Assembly: GCA_010094045.1 (NCBI GenBank)
Contig: ML986638.1
Span: forward strand, 176,396-240,395
Reading direction: 5' to 3'
DNA length: 64,000 nucleotides
DNA from: Lojkania enalia
Taxonomy: Eukaryota > Ascomycota > Dothideomycetes > Pleosporales
Made by a program: the position numbers and the translations under genes. Shown here in pieces: positions 1 to 10,820 of this stretch. Within the stretch, counting starts at the first letter, position 1, and the number at the start of each line of letters is the position of its first letter. Under the pieces are notes generated by a model that saw only the letters and a list, made by a program, of their open reading frames with translations, was not told the origin of the DNA and did no database searches.

Positions 1-2345
1 AGCTACTATAGAATTAAGGAATAGGAAGCCTTAGGTACTAGTATTAATAAGGGTGTTTAGTTGTACACCAACGCCTTTTAAATATAGAATAGTAGGAATT
101 TAGAAGTACTTTCCTCTAAATAAATATAATAAATCGATGTTTAATAAGTTATATTTACTTAAGCCTAGAATAGAAAGTTTTTCTAGACGTCTCTATTTCC
201 TACCTAAAAACTATCTAGGTAGTACTTACTTACGTCTAAAAACTCTTCTTCCTTAATCTTCTCTTATTTAACTTCTATCTCTTATACTTTAAAGACTATA
301 TATTTATTCGCGAAGTATCCTAGTTTACTATAATTATAGTAATTATCTAGAGTTATATACCTTTTAAATATAGGAGTCTTACTGGGTAGTTAAGAAGTGA
401 TTATAATAGAATAAGGTGTTAATACTAGGGTAGATTAGAGTAGTATTAAATTATAGGTTACCTTAGATAAACTCTTAGAAACCTTCTAGTACTGATCCGA
501 ATTTATTTTAGCTATAATCTATAGGCTAGTAGTTCGTTTTAGAAGGTTAGAAACGCTTCTCCTTTTTATATTATAAGCTGTTAAGTAGATAACTATAGTA
601 TTAAAGGAGCTTTTCTATATAAGCTTAAAGCTAAGGTTTAGTATCCTTAGACTAGAAAGAATCTTATCTTATAGGTAGAAGAACTACTTAGATTAGGATA
701 CAAATCCTTTAATAGCTATACTAATAAAGTAAGCTTTAAACGTTAAGAACGCTTCTTTTTTATTTATCTTTAGGATCTAAAACGCTTATTATACCTCTAT
801 CTCTTTATTACCTATAATAAAATACGATTATAGAAGTAAAATTATTTCTTTAGTATTTTTAAACTAATACTAGTCTAATTTAGTTAGGTATTTTAGTTCT
901 AGATACTCTTTCGCAGTACTAGAGGTGTATTTTTATATTAACGCTATATATATATACTCTATTAGATAGTAATCTATATTAATCTTAAGTTGGTCTAGGA
1001 TTAAGGCTTACTATTATTTAAATATAGGTTTACTACTATCTATAAGACTTTCGATCTTAGGTATACGTTTAATAAGATAGGCTTAAAGGGGCTTAGGAGT
1101 AGTTAAAAGGTTTCTTACTAGAGGAGTTGTAAAAGTTTCTTAATATATTATTAGTTCTAATTTAGTAGTTTATAAAGGTTAATTAAGACTAATAGTTCTC
1201 TATTATATTAAGCGTACGATCTCCTTTTATAAAATTATAATTTATTTCTTAAGGGTTAGTTTACTCTAATTTCCTTCTAAATTAGATAGGTTCTTTATTA
1301 TAGACCCTATAGAGAGGGGTCCGCCTATTATAGGGCCCCTTATAGGAGGTAACAGTTGTTCTACACGTATAGACAGAAGCTTACTCTTACTATAACTTAC
1401 GCGTATATTAGTTCTAGTATAGGAATTAGAAGGTAAATTATAGTTAGATATTAGCGGTTACCTCTAATTCTAATAGGTTATTAGTAGTCTCTAAGTTTCT
1501 ACCTAGGTATACTCTACGCGGCTTTTCTAAAGGCAATTCTAATTATAGGGGATAGAAAGTTCTAAACCTAAAAGCTTTAGTTAATAGAAGGTTTTTAAGA
1601 TTCTATCTAAGTAACTAAATAATTTAATATAATAGTATATAAATATTATAATTTAAACTAAATTAGGTATATTTTAGACTTAAATATATTTAAATAAATA
1701 ATCGATGCAATATTATTAAAGAGGCTATTACTAGTAGTATTAAGTTCTTCTATATAATATAATAGTATAGGTAAGATAATAGGTCCGAATACGGTATAAA
1801 TCTACTTAGAGGTATATAGAAGTGTATAGGGGATTAGGGACCTAGAAATTCTATTAACACCTATAGGCCTTATACGAAAGGATATAGAAGAACTACTAAG
1901 CTACTTATAAGGGAGTGTGCAACTATATACGGAAGGGAAAAGGGGTAGAACCGGGGGTAGGATAAGATAAGTAAAAAGCTTTAGGATAAGGTTGTATATG
2001 AAGCTTTTCGTGGAATGATTTCTTTGCATTGTTACAACTAAAAGATTAGGTAATTGGTATTAGCAAGAATAGATAGATAATAAATAAGTATAGAATTAAG
2101 TAGATAAAGCACTTTAATTTATATATAAAAGGTCGTATAAAAGGTAGATAGCAGCTGCTTATATTTAATAGCTATAAAAGCTACTACTCTATTAAATTCC
2201 TATTTCTCTATAAGTAGAATAGGATTATCGCTCTTTATATGCCCGCCCACGCTTTATATATTTTACAGCCTCTTAATATTAGCTACTTCTTACTATTAAA
2301 GCGTGCCTATATATTACTAACCTATATCCCTTAGTCGTTAGAAAC
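1..2345. repeat. AT-rich, RIP-like decayed repeat block
   Basis: This stretch is very rich in TA, TAG and TAT, carries stops in every frame, and has no open frame of 60 codons on either strand. The composition differs sharply from the near-50% GC sequence right of about 3.7 kb. Such TpA enrichment is what repeat-induced point mutation leaves in Pezizomycotina repeats. I could not recognise a transposon protein in it. A short inverted repeat (GCCCGCCC at 2241-2248, GGGCGGGC at 2368-2375) lies near its right end and may belong to an element terminus. The block probably continues to the left of the window. Confidence 0.8.
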
Positions 2346-3727
2346 GACTAATAGCGACACGTACCCGGGGCGGGCGTTACTTAGGTTGGTTAGAGATAGT
2401 AGCTTTAGTAATGAGAGAGTATTAGAATCGCCGGTTCTTCGAATATAACAAATATATTCTTAGAAGTCTAACGTGGTAACGAGACAAGTCTCTAAGAATA
2501 ACTACACCAGACTTAATCTATAAAGGAAATCTATTAACTTATATAGAAAGGTCTAAGACCGCCAAGCCTAGCTTGTTAGGTCTATCAGGTCTGTTAGGTC
2601 CAACCTACCAACCTTAACACTTCTGCTATTACCACGTGTATAGGTTGTGCTATACTTCGTCGTCCAACTAATCATCTCCCCAGTTCCCGCAGTCCTACTG
2701 CTTACTGTCTAATAGTTGGTCCATAACATACGTCTGCCTGTTATTTCCTTATTAGTCCTCGTCCGAGTCGACCCTTATAGTAGCTGATGTTAGATTAAGC
2801 CCTAGCTATAGAGGTGGTGCCTCTTAGCGTTCTGTGTTTATAACACTATAGAACTCAGGTTAGCTGGCTGGTTCGTTACTGTATTAACCATATTAATAAG
2901 CTATCCTTCCTACCAGCCTTTAAGGCTGTCATTAAGAAATTAATTACGAAGGATAATATCTGTATAAGCTCCTAAGCTACAGGCCTAGTTCTATTTAAAC
3001 CAGATACAGTTCTATTATAACTAGACGTTAAACTTTAAACACCTATACTAGAGTAGGAAGCTATAGTAATATAGAAGGCTAGAACTCCCTATAATCCTCA
3101 GGAATTTAATACGCAGAAGCAGTTGCTTTATAATTATATTCAAAGTTATCAGAATTCGTCACCTTCTACTCTACTTAAGATAGTAGAGCAGCTCCATAAA
3201 GGCTATTAAAAAATAGATCACCCAAATACCTTATAACGAAGCCGAACAGCTGCTCTAGAGCAGGCTATTAAGGATTTTATACAGTGTAAGCAGCGCAAAA
3301 GGAAACATATATAGGAAGGAGGTACTCTATCAGTTAAACAGGGCCTTAAAAAGGCTTCTAGTACGGCAGGAGGCAAAAGGCGTCGGCAGGAGCCATCAGC
3401 ACCAAGCAGCGCACAGCGCGTACGACGGTGCGCACGCTGCAAAACACCTGGGCATAACACTCGTACATGCAAATCAGACGGAGATAGTACTTATTAGTCC
3501 TATATTAAAATATCTAATTAATATCTTATAGCGTTGTTGAGCTAGTCGCGTTCGAAGCCTGGTGCTGGTGGTAGGTGGCTCAATCGCTTGAGTGGAACAT
3601 TCGCTTGTGGAGTACGTTAGTTTAAAATGTGAAGGGACATTCGGAACCGTAGCCATGTTGATTGTTGAAAAAAATAATTTAAGACACAAGACTATAAAGC
3701 GCATGCGTAACGCACCGCATTAAAGTC
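2346..3727 (+). mobile_element. Decayed pogo/Fot1-like DNA transposon remnant (limits tentative)
   Basis: The plus strand at about 3087-3210 reads, without a start, T-P-Y-N-P-Q-E-F-N-T-Q and then S-S-P-S-T-L-L-K-I-V-E-Q-L, the pattern found after the DDE domain in fungal pogo/Fot1 transposases. After a frame break, about 3330-3480 gives a basic tail ending in a zinc knuckle (RRCARCKTPGHNTRTC), the usual C-terminus of these proteins. The N-terminal and DDE parts cannot be read, so the copy is dead. The limits rest on a weak imperfect inverted repeat: GACTAATAGCG... at 2346 against the reverse complement of ...GCATTAAAGTC ending at 3727. RIP may have eroded it. The family call is fairly sure, the ends are not. 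Confidence 0.55.
3380..3496 (+). pseudogene. Transposase C-terminal zinc-knuckle fragment
   Basis: This short readable piece of the remnant encodes a lysine/arginine-rich linker followed by C-x2-C-x4-H-x4-C (ARCKTPGHNTRTC), a CCHC knuckle. CCHC knuckles bind nucleic acid, and one closes many fungal pogo-like transposases. It is richer in GC than the flanking RIP-damaged DNA, so this end of the element was mutated less. Confidence 0.6.
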
Positions 3728-5292
3728 AATAACAGGCCTAATTCAAAATGCGAAGAGATTGGCTAGCTCCGTCATGACCTAGTTTTATGGGAAGATAAAC
3801 GGCGATTCTATTGTTATCCTAAAGATATTCTGTACGTGAAAGGCAGTATATGGATACTGGTTAATAACAAGAAGTTTCCTCTGCATATTATCTCTAGAAT
3901 TTGTCAAGTCTTGCCAGAAAAAGTTTACCGCAGCACGCACTAGGAGATAAGATCTAGAAGATTGGCGTTAAGATCAATGCAACGTATCTAGAGAGCATGT
4001 TGCGATCCGTGTGTACATGTCAAGAGCCCACGGGAAACCAGCATTTGTTCTAACATCGCGTCCAGGAAACATAATCTCTATATTGTGTCGTTACGATTCT
4101 CAATAAGGTCGGCTACTAATCAATGTCACCTACAATTATCAATATCTACCTATCAAACATGGAAGTTGTTCTGCAATACTTGTGTAAATTATCCATATAT
4201 AACAGCTTAGTGCAGGGGAAGCCATTAGTTGACACGGTATAACCCGTCAATCACATTAATCGGAACTACTGTCTAATCCACATGACCACACAAGCCTATA
4301 CCCATCTCGAAACCTCTAACTATTAACAGACGCCTCACAGTACCCCTTCTTCCATCTTATACTAACAAGCCACCTCTCCTTCAACAAGGCCCGTCTAGTA
4401 CATCCCGAAGCATCCCTATTCTGCCCCCAAAACTCGACTAAAGAATTTCCCGTCTTATCCGGCGCCCGATCCTTAGAGTAGAAGGCCTCCACCTCCTCAA
4501 TTTGGACCCCCGGCCTGTGGGCGCTGAGACGGGTGGGCTGGGGAAGTGAGGTTCTTCCCGTTGTGGAGGTTTGAAGAAATTTCTTTTGGCCTAGACAGGG
4601 TGGGGAAGCAGCGGGCTAATTCAGAGAACGTGGTGTACTCGATCTTCTATTGGGTGGATTGACAGATATGTTGTGGTTTTCCTGCGAGTGGAATAGCAGG
4701 TTTGAACACATCGGTGGCGCCGGGCATCCGATCAATGTGTGTGATTACGAGTATCTTCGCTAGATAGTGACTGAAATAGCCGGGAGAGACCGCTTGAGAC
4801 TTCTGGATGTATTGAGGTGTTAGAAGATAGCTCAGCATCTATTGAGATAGTATTGGACAACGGTATGCTATCATCGCCTGCGTCCTACGAGAATTGGCAT
4901 GGTGTTGAGAACATGGTTGTCGCTTACGATGTTGTGTGTAGATGTGTCTATACGATGGCGAGCCGGAGTTTGTTAATGTTTTGTAAAGGGTCCGGTGACT
5001 GAGGAAGAACTTGATGGTTTCATAGTGGGTAATCGGTATATTGTGGGGAAATTTTCACAATGTTTAAGAGCTAGAGATAGCACAAGACTGACCGATAGGA
5101 TTGCGCTAAAGATTTGGTTTCCTGACTAGTTTAACGACGAAGTACAGAATAACGACGTCAACATTCAGCCTTGTTGGAAACATTTGCTCAGCACATAGGA
5201 AAGTCAATATGTACACTATTGTCTATAAACCATCTATAATACACTTGTTTCCACTTCCCTATCAAAACTGGAGTTGTGGAGTCTGATTACCA
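3728..5292. other. Intergenic; scattered open pieces of a possible dead gene on the minus strand
   Basis: No intact gene is visible. On the minus strand three consecutive pieces in different frames read like coding sequence: about 4838-4647 (QKSQAVSPGYFSHYLAKI...), about 4650-4500 (EYTTFSELARCFPTLSRPKE...) and about 4570-4320 (...VEAFYSKDRAPDKTGNSLVE..., stop at 4320-4322). The last one ends in a basic tail. I do not recognise the family. They could be a frameshifted gene at the border of the RIP block, or exons of a small gene whose joins I could not establish. Confidence 0.3.
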
Positions 5293-8202
5293 TCACCACA
5301 AAAATTCCGCATTGCACATCCGCACCTCTTCAACCACCTTCCACGTAACCTCGACGTCAGGTAGCACCCTCCGATGCCACAAGATCGCAAACCTCCTTGC
5401 CGCACTCTCCTCTTCAAACTCGATGACCCACCGATTATAAACCTTATTCATAACTAATTGATTTACGCTCGCCTCACCGCTATCTTCGGCGCTAGCATCT
5501 GGCGGGAGTTCCCGAGTCGAGGATGAGATTTTCTTTGGGATATCGACTAGCTCGCGCAATTTCCGGATGCCGTGAATACCGCGGTGAAAAGGCCACGAGA
5601 TACCCAGCCCGTAGGCATGCCGCTTGAATGTATGATATAGATCCTCTTGGGTGGGCTCCCAGCCCTCAATGTGTAGAAGGACCTTGTACAAGCTCCGCCC
5701 GTCCTCGGCTACGCTGGGAACAATCGGTTTGTAGCCCCCGTTTTCAATAAGTGTGGTGAGTGAGGCGCTGTATGGCTGCATAACGACGACGAGGTTTTGC
5801 TTAAGGGTTGGCGGCTTTAATAGGTACGCGGATGTTGCGGCGTGCATGTCCTCGCCGTCTTCTAAGAAGCCCTTTGGCGGTGGAATGGCGCTAAATATTG
5901 AGGAGGGCTGGTGGAGAGTGTTGAGTTTGTGTAGGCGTGATGCGTTCATTTGGTATGCTAGTGCTGATTCCGGGCTCTTGAATAAGAGGTAGTAAAATGG
6001 AAGGCGCTCGAGACTCAAAGGGTCTCTGCCGGGAATAATTTTGTGGAATTCGCCTCCCCGGACCCAGGAATCTATGTGCTTGCCTTTTGGTATTAAACGG
6101 CGAAAGTCTGACTCCGTCAGCTGCGTGCTGCAATGGAGGAGTTGGAGGGCGGTGATTTGTTCGCCACGATTTTGGAAAGATTCGACAATGCGCTGACGAT
6201 GCGATTTTGGGGTATCAGATGTATGTTTTCGAATAACGGGGATATCGGTCGGTAATTCAAGTCTGGGATATGTCTTTGGGGTTTTGTGCGGTGGGTAATG
6301 AGGTTGTACATAGGTGCTAGCTTCAGGGAATAGCTCATCTAGAAGGGATTGCATCGTATTTTCATCCCGTGCTTCATTAGCATTCGGATTGTTCGCGGGC
6401 TTTGCCTTGTCCGTGGGGGAATGCCGTAGATTTTCTATCGGTGCGTTGACCGCTGGAGTCTCTGGTCCTGCTTCGACATTTTTTTGGATGCTAATAGGAT
6501 CATTCTCAAATCGAAGCATTTGATCAAATTGATCTGACGATCTCATTGCTTTGGATTGAGTATGAAGATTGCGAACAAGTCTCTGGGTACCATCTTCTTT
6601 GTCCCCAGAAAACTCTAGCATACTGATGGTTTGAGATAACTCTGATGTCTTGTCCGGCTTACGCTGGGTCCTTGACGATAAATGATCACTCTGAGGCTGG
6701 GAGTCTAAATTGGTCGTAACTGCCTTGGAATCAGTCATAGGTATGCTTGATGGATCCGGCTTCCCTCTTGCTTCTATAGGTGCTGGGTCGTGAGCCTGGA
6801 GCATTGATTGTTCCCTTTCCGATTTCTTTGGGGTCTTTGCATCAGTATTTGTCGGTTCTACACCTATAGTACTTTGGCTGGTGGAATTCAACTTCCCCTG
6901 GATACTAAGAGCATGGGACTTGTCGATACCTGTGACTTGACTAACGGCTCCGTTCGCGATTGAACCCGAACCGTCATCTTCGTTTATGACACATCCGTTT
7001 GGTATATCCAGAATCCGGGAAATCATTGGATCGAGAGTAGGACCAAATTCTTCAACGTTGCTTGCTTCAAACTTCAAGTACCTTCGCCTTGAATTTCTCG
7101 CTTTTCTCGCTTTGATGTACTCGCTACCCTTTTGCCTCTCCTTCTGTAGCTTCGTACCGGCGTTAGACAGCGGGATAGGATCGCCCGATGAAATCGCTTG
7201 GTTCCCGGCTGAATGCGCAATTAGCTTTTCCTGCAATCGGCGCACTTCCTCAAGTAAATGTCGAAGTTTTGTTTGTATATCCGCATTCGAATCCGGAAAG
7301 TCGATTTCGCTACGCTGATTTTGGACCGCTATTTCAACCTTGCCGGTCTCCTTAGAGCCCAGATTCTCCTTTCGGGATTGGTTTGGTAGCTTTCTGGCGT
7401 TGCGCGGCTTGTGCACAAGGACTGTGTCCCGTTCCTGGGCAGACTCTCGTTTTGGCATGTTTCGTTTTCGATATACCTCTCTACTTGCCGTCTTGTCTCT
7501 TTTTGTCACAACAGTATCCGGGACCTTCAATTGAGCCGGCCTTACCGGGGCTCCTACTTTGGCACCTTTATCTCCGCTACCGTGAGCCCTGGTTTTGAGC
7601 ACCGTGCCGGCCTTGGTAATCGTTCTAGCTCCTCGCAAGGCCTTCATTTTCTGAGGATCGGTCAAGGATGGCGGCCCTTTGTAAGTAGCATGTTTCGAGA
7701 TCCTAAGCCGATCGTCCGAAAGCCCATTGTCCTGCGTTCTAAAAGTAACCTCACTGTCACTTGCTCCTTGCCTACTTGAAGGCTCGGTGGTAGAGCCTGT
7801 TTCTAGATACTGTTGGCGCTCTTTGATATCCTCCGCTTGTTGCAATATCTTTATGGACGGGATGGGAGACGCGCGCTTGGTCGGCGAGGGCGTGTCGTGG
7901 GAGGCTATCTTATGCTCTTCGGGGAATTGCGATCCCTCCTTGGGGACTGCCGCTAGATGTCCGGGGGTCGGACTCAATACTTTGCCAAAAAGCGAGCTCC
8001 ACCACTTTGTCTTGGTTGTTCTGGACGTTTCCTTAGGGTCACCGTGTACGGTGGAGACTTGGTCGGTGCGAGTGTCGGACGCCCAGCGGACCTGGAGAGT
8101 GCTCCAATGGGAATGACATGGCCGCGGAGATCGTATGAAGCGCGGCGGTGGCATCAATCGGTTCTTGCAGGCCACATTGCAGGAATTAGGAGCTGCAACC
8201 AT
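5293..8202 (-). CDS. Uncharacterised fungal protein, probably mitochondrial, 969 aa
   Basis: Single exon. The start is the ATG at 8202; the codon before it is a GTG. The N-terminus is basic and hydroxylated with few acidic residues (about residues 1-50, rich in R, P, H and S, with VRWAS near residue 40), which suggests a mitochondrial presequence with cleavage near that point. Residues about 50-660 are low-complexity, charged and serine-rich, and probably disordered. Residues about 670-969 look folded and carry the likely conserved part (FRRLIPKGKHIDSWVRGGEF, then LPFYYLLFKS, then a tryptophan-containing C-terminal segment). I know no function for this arrangement. It is divergent from the AFG2 gene, with 294 bp between the two start codons, so the two may share a promoter region. 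Confidence 0.8.
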   Translation of the reverse strand: MVAAPNSCNVACKNRLMPPPRFIRSPRPCHSHWSTLQVRWASDTRTDQVSTVHGDPKETSRTTKTKWWSSLFGKVLSPTPGHLAAVPKEGSQFPEEHKIASHDTPSPTKRASPIPSIKILQQAEDIKERQQYLETGSTTEPSSRQGASDSEVTFRTQDNGLSDDRLRISKHATYKGPPSLTDPQKMKALRGARTITKAGTVLKTRAHGSGDKGAKVGAPVRPAQLKVPDTVVTKRDKTASREVYRKRNMPKRESAQERDTVLVHKPRNARKLPNQSRKENLGSKETGKVEIAVQNQRSEIDFPDSNADIQTKLRHLLEEVRRLQEKLIAHSAGNQAISSGDPIPLSNAGTKLQKERQKGSEYIKARKARNSRRRYLKFEASNVEEFGPTLDPMISRILDIPNGCVINEDDGSGSIANGAVSQVTGIDKSHALSIQGKLNSTSQSTIGVEPTNTDAKTPKKSEREQSMLQAHDPAPIEARGKPDPSSIPMTDSKAVTTNLDSQPQSDHLSSRTQRKPDKTSELSQTISMLEFSGDKEDGTQRLVRNLHTQSKAMRSSDQFDQMLRFENDPISIQKNVEAGPETPAVNAPIENLRHSPTDKAKPANNPNANEARDENTMQSLLDELFPEASTYVQPHYPPHKTPKTYPRLELPTDIPVIRKHTSDTPKSHRQRIVESFQNRGEQITALQLLHCSTQLTESDFRRLIPKGKHIDSWVRGGEFHKIIPGRDPLSLERLPFYYLLFKSPESALAYQMNASRLHKLNTLHQPSSIFSAIPPPKGFLEDGEDMHAATSAYLLKPPTLKQNLVVVMQPYSASLTTLIENGGYKPIVPSVAEDGRSLYKVLLHIEGWEPTQEDLYHTFKRHAYGLGISWPFHRGIHGIRKLRELVDIPKKISSSTRELPPDASAEDSGEASVNQLVMNKVYNRWVIEFEEESAARRFAILWHRRVLPDVEVTWKVVEEVRMCNAEFLW

Positions 8203-8496
8203 CACAATTGCGTCTAAATTCTTTAGGAGCTCTGAAATCTTTAGTCATCATATTCTGCCGCCGCTTACCGCCCACCGATTTTGTCTACCACGAACTATTT
8301 TTTGGTAGCCCAGATGAGTTCTGCAATTCTTCGCCTGTGACCGTATTGAAAATTAGTTACCACGACTAGGCATGCGCTATTAGAACCATTCTGGTGATAT
8401 TAATGCCCTACAGCACTTTCGCAGCTTCACGAGAAATCTGTTGTTGGCGAAGTCATAGATCAAGCGTCGGCATCACAGTACTGCTGCAGGGACATT

Positions 8497-10820
8497 ATGT
8501 TCACTTTAAGGCCCACAGAGCGCAATCCACCGGGTGGTGGGCTGGAGGGCGCCTTCCGTCTTTATCTCACCCTGAAGGATCTGAAGATCCTCGGAATTTC
8601 GACCGGAGATCTGGTAACCCTGGCTTCATCATCCGGAAAGAAAGGCTTCGGTATTGCTTGGTTGGCTTCACAGACAAATCCGGGAAACAAACCGATAGCA
8701 AAGGTTACAGACATGCTACGTGAAAAGTATGAAATCTCGTTGAACGATAGGGTATCAATCGAAAAAGCGGCTGATAGCCACTGGAAGCCGGCAGACAGCA
8801 TTGAAATTAGTTGCCCGGGAGCGTTGGAATATAATTCCAACGAGGAGCTTTTGTACTGGGTCCGCATTGCTCTTGGTAAAGCCAATTTCTTATTCTATGG
8901 GGTTAAAAATTCCACTAATTCTGCGGTACAGTACGCCTTGAACTAGTATTCTCTGGGTCTACATTTGACATACAGCAAGCGGGCCCCAAATTCCGCCAGC
9001 GGAGTACGATACTACGCGCGACTATTGAGAATATTGAACCATCTGCAGACTTGAATAGCGCCCTTTATATTGACCCTGTTAAGACTCGTATAACGTTGGT
9101 TAGTGCTCCTACTACGACATACCCGTTAGCCCCTCCACTAGGGGTGCCAAAACTCGATGCACATGGCATAGGTGGACTATCAAACCAGATTGAGGCGATC
9201 AACGAACAGCTGAGAAATTTCAGCATGTTCATTCCTCAGACATCTGATAAACACCTAATAGGAAATACGTCATTTCTCATTCACGGACCCGAAGGCACGG
9301 GCAAGACACTATTATTGGAGCGGCTCTCTCAAAGCTCGTGGAGAAATGTTTTCAGGTTGGATCAGAAATGGTTGGCTTCGAACCCAAAAGCTCATGAGAA
9401 TGCTATGTCCAACATTTTTCGGGAAGCTCGCGAGTGCCAGCCAAGCCTTGTTCTCTTTGACAGCTTGGACAGGTTCCTTGAAAAGGCTCCTATCTTAGTA
9501 GGTTGCCTGAAGGATGAACTTGAAAAGCTAGAGGGACTTCAGGTGGCTATTGCAGCGACTGCTCGGAGCCTCTATGATATTGACGCAAGCCTTCGAACTG
9601 GTAAGACATTCAATTTTGCGATTGAGATATTTCCACCGAATACCAAGCAACGAGAAGATATGCTTCGGCAGATCATTGGAGTGAAAAGGAATGTCCCGGG
9701 AGTTGATTTTAATACGTTGGCAGAAAGATCGCATGGATTCGTCGGTCGAGATATTCACAAACTATGCAACTTGGCAAGGAGACGTCGATATGACTCCCTC
9801 TGCAGATCCATGGGAGCGCAAACGGGGACATTGTTGGAGGACAAACTTCAGGCTATGGACTTCATAACGCAAGTCGATTTTGACGCCGTAATGGGTCAGG
9901 TGGAACCAACAGTCCTTAAGGATCATATGCTCGAAGTGCCGAAGGTCAGGTGGACTGACATAGCTGGTTTGGACGATGTTCGCGAGCATTTAGAGGCCAT
10001 GGTTATTCGTCCCATCAAAGTAAGCGCTCTTTGCGGCACTGAAATATAGACTTATATTAACCGTGTCAAGTATCCTGAGCTCGAAATGAAGTTTGGCGGA
10101 ACCCTATTGCGCAAAGGCCTTCTCATGTATGGACCCCCTGGCTGTGCAAAGACTTTGATGGCTCAGGCTATCGCGACGGAATCCAACCAGAACTTCCTTG
10201 CGGTAAAAGGATCAGAACTTGTTCAAATGTACGTTGGAGAATCCGAACGCGCCATACGTAATATCTTCCGCCGAGCTCGTGCTGCGAGGCCGTGCATTAT
10301 CTTCTTTGATGAGATCGACTCGATTGGAAAGTCGCGGGGCAAGACTCAAGATAGCGGGCTGAACATAGTCACGACGTTGCTTAATGAAATGGACGGAATT
10401 GAGGCCCTGAAGCAAGTTTTCATCATCGCAGCAACGAACAGACCAGACATTCTAGACTCGGCACTTATCCGCCCCGGCCGATTCGATGCTCATATTCACA
10501 TCGGACTGCCGAATCAAGATGCTCGCAAACAGATTTTCCAGATCCACACAAGGAAGATGCCACTTGCGGCGGACATTGATCTGACCGTTCTCGCTTCGAG
10601 AACCGAAGGGAGCAGTGGGGCTGATATCAAGGGCCTGTGTGCTATCGCAGCCGATATGGCTCTTACAGAGTACACACAGCACATGACGGAGAGCGGAGCG
10701 GCTGAGGTTCGAATGGCTCACTTTGAAAGGGCATTGAATAAACACGTTCCTCATACTGTCAAAGAGGAAGCCGAGCAGTACAAGCATTGGAGACCAGGCA
10801 AAGTTCTATTTGAGGACTAG
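8497..10820 (+). CDS. AFG2: AAA ATPase AFG2/DRG1 (SPATA5 type), ribosome biogenesis factor
   Basis: Join 8497..8875, 8932..10019, 10071..10820 gives 738 aa. Introns are GTAAAG...ACAG (56 nt) and GTAAGC...CAAG (51 nt), and both joins restore frame. An N-terminal Cdc48-type N-domain (about 1-130) precedes two AAA modules. D1 has Walker A GPEGTGKT, but its Walker B reads LVLFDSLD. D2 has Walker A GPPGCAKT (the C before A/S-K-T is typical of AFG2), Walker B IIFFDEID, and a canonical ATNRPDILDSALIRPGRFD segment with its arginine. In yeast, Drg1/Afg2 is a cytoplasmic hexamer that releases Rlp24 from pre-60S particles; the same role is inferred here. The degenerate D1 is unusual (see findings). The family call is secure. 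Confidence 0.93.

Noticed and set aside
2241..2375. Inverted repeat GCCCGCCC / GGGCGGGC as a miniature transposon
   Set aside because: Only 8 bp pair, and I found no target-site duplication; it is noted within the repeat block only.
4817..5002. 61-codon plus-strand open frame
   Set aside because: Too short, no family resemblance, and opposite to the coding-like pieces on the minus strand.
10032..10085. Two separate AAA genes at 8.5-10.05 and 10.09-10.8 kb
   Set aside because: The stop at 10047-10049 lies within a 51-nt intron; splicing gives one continuous two-module AFG2.
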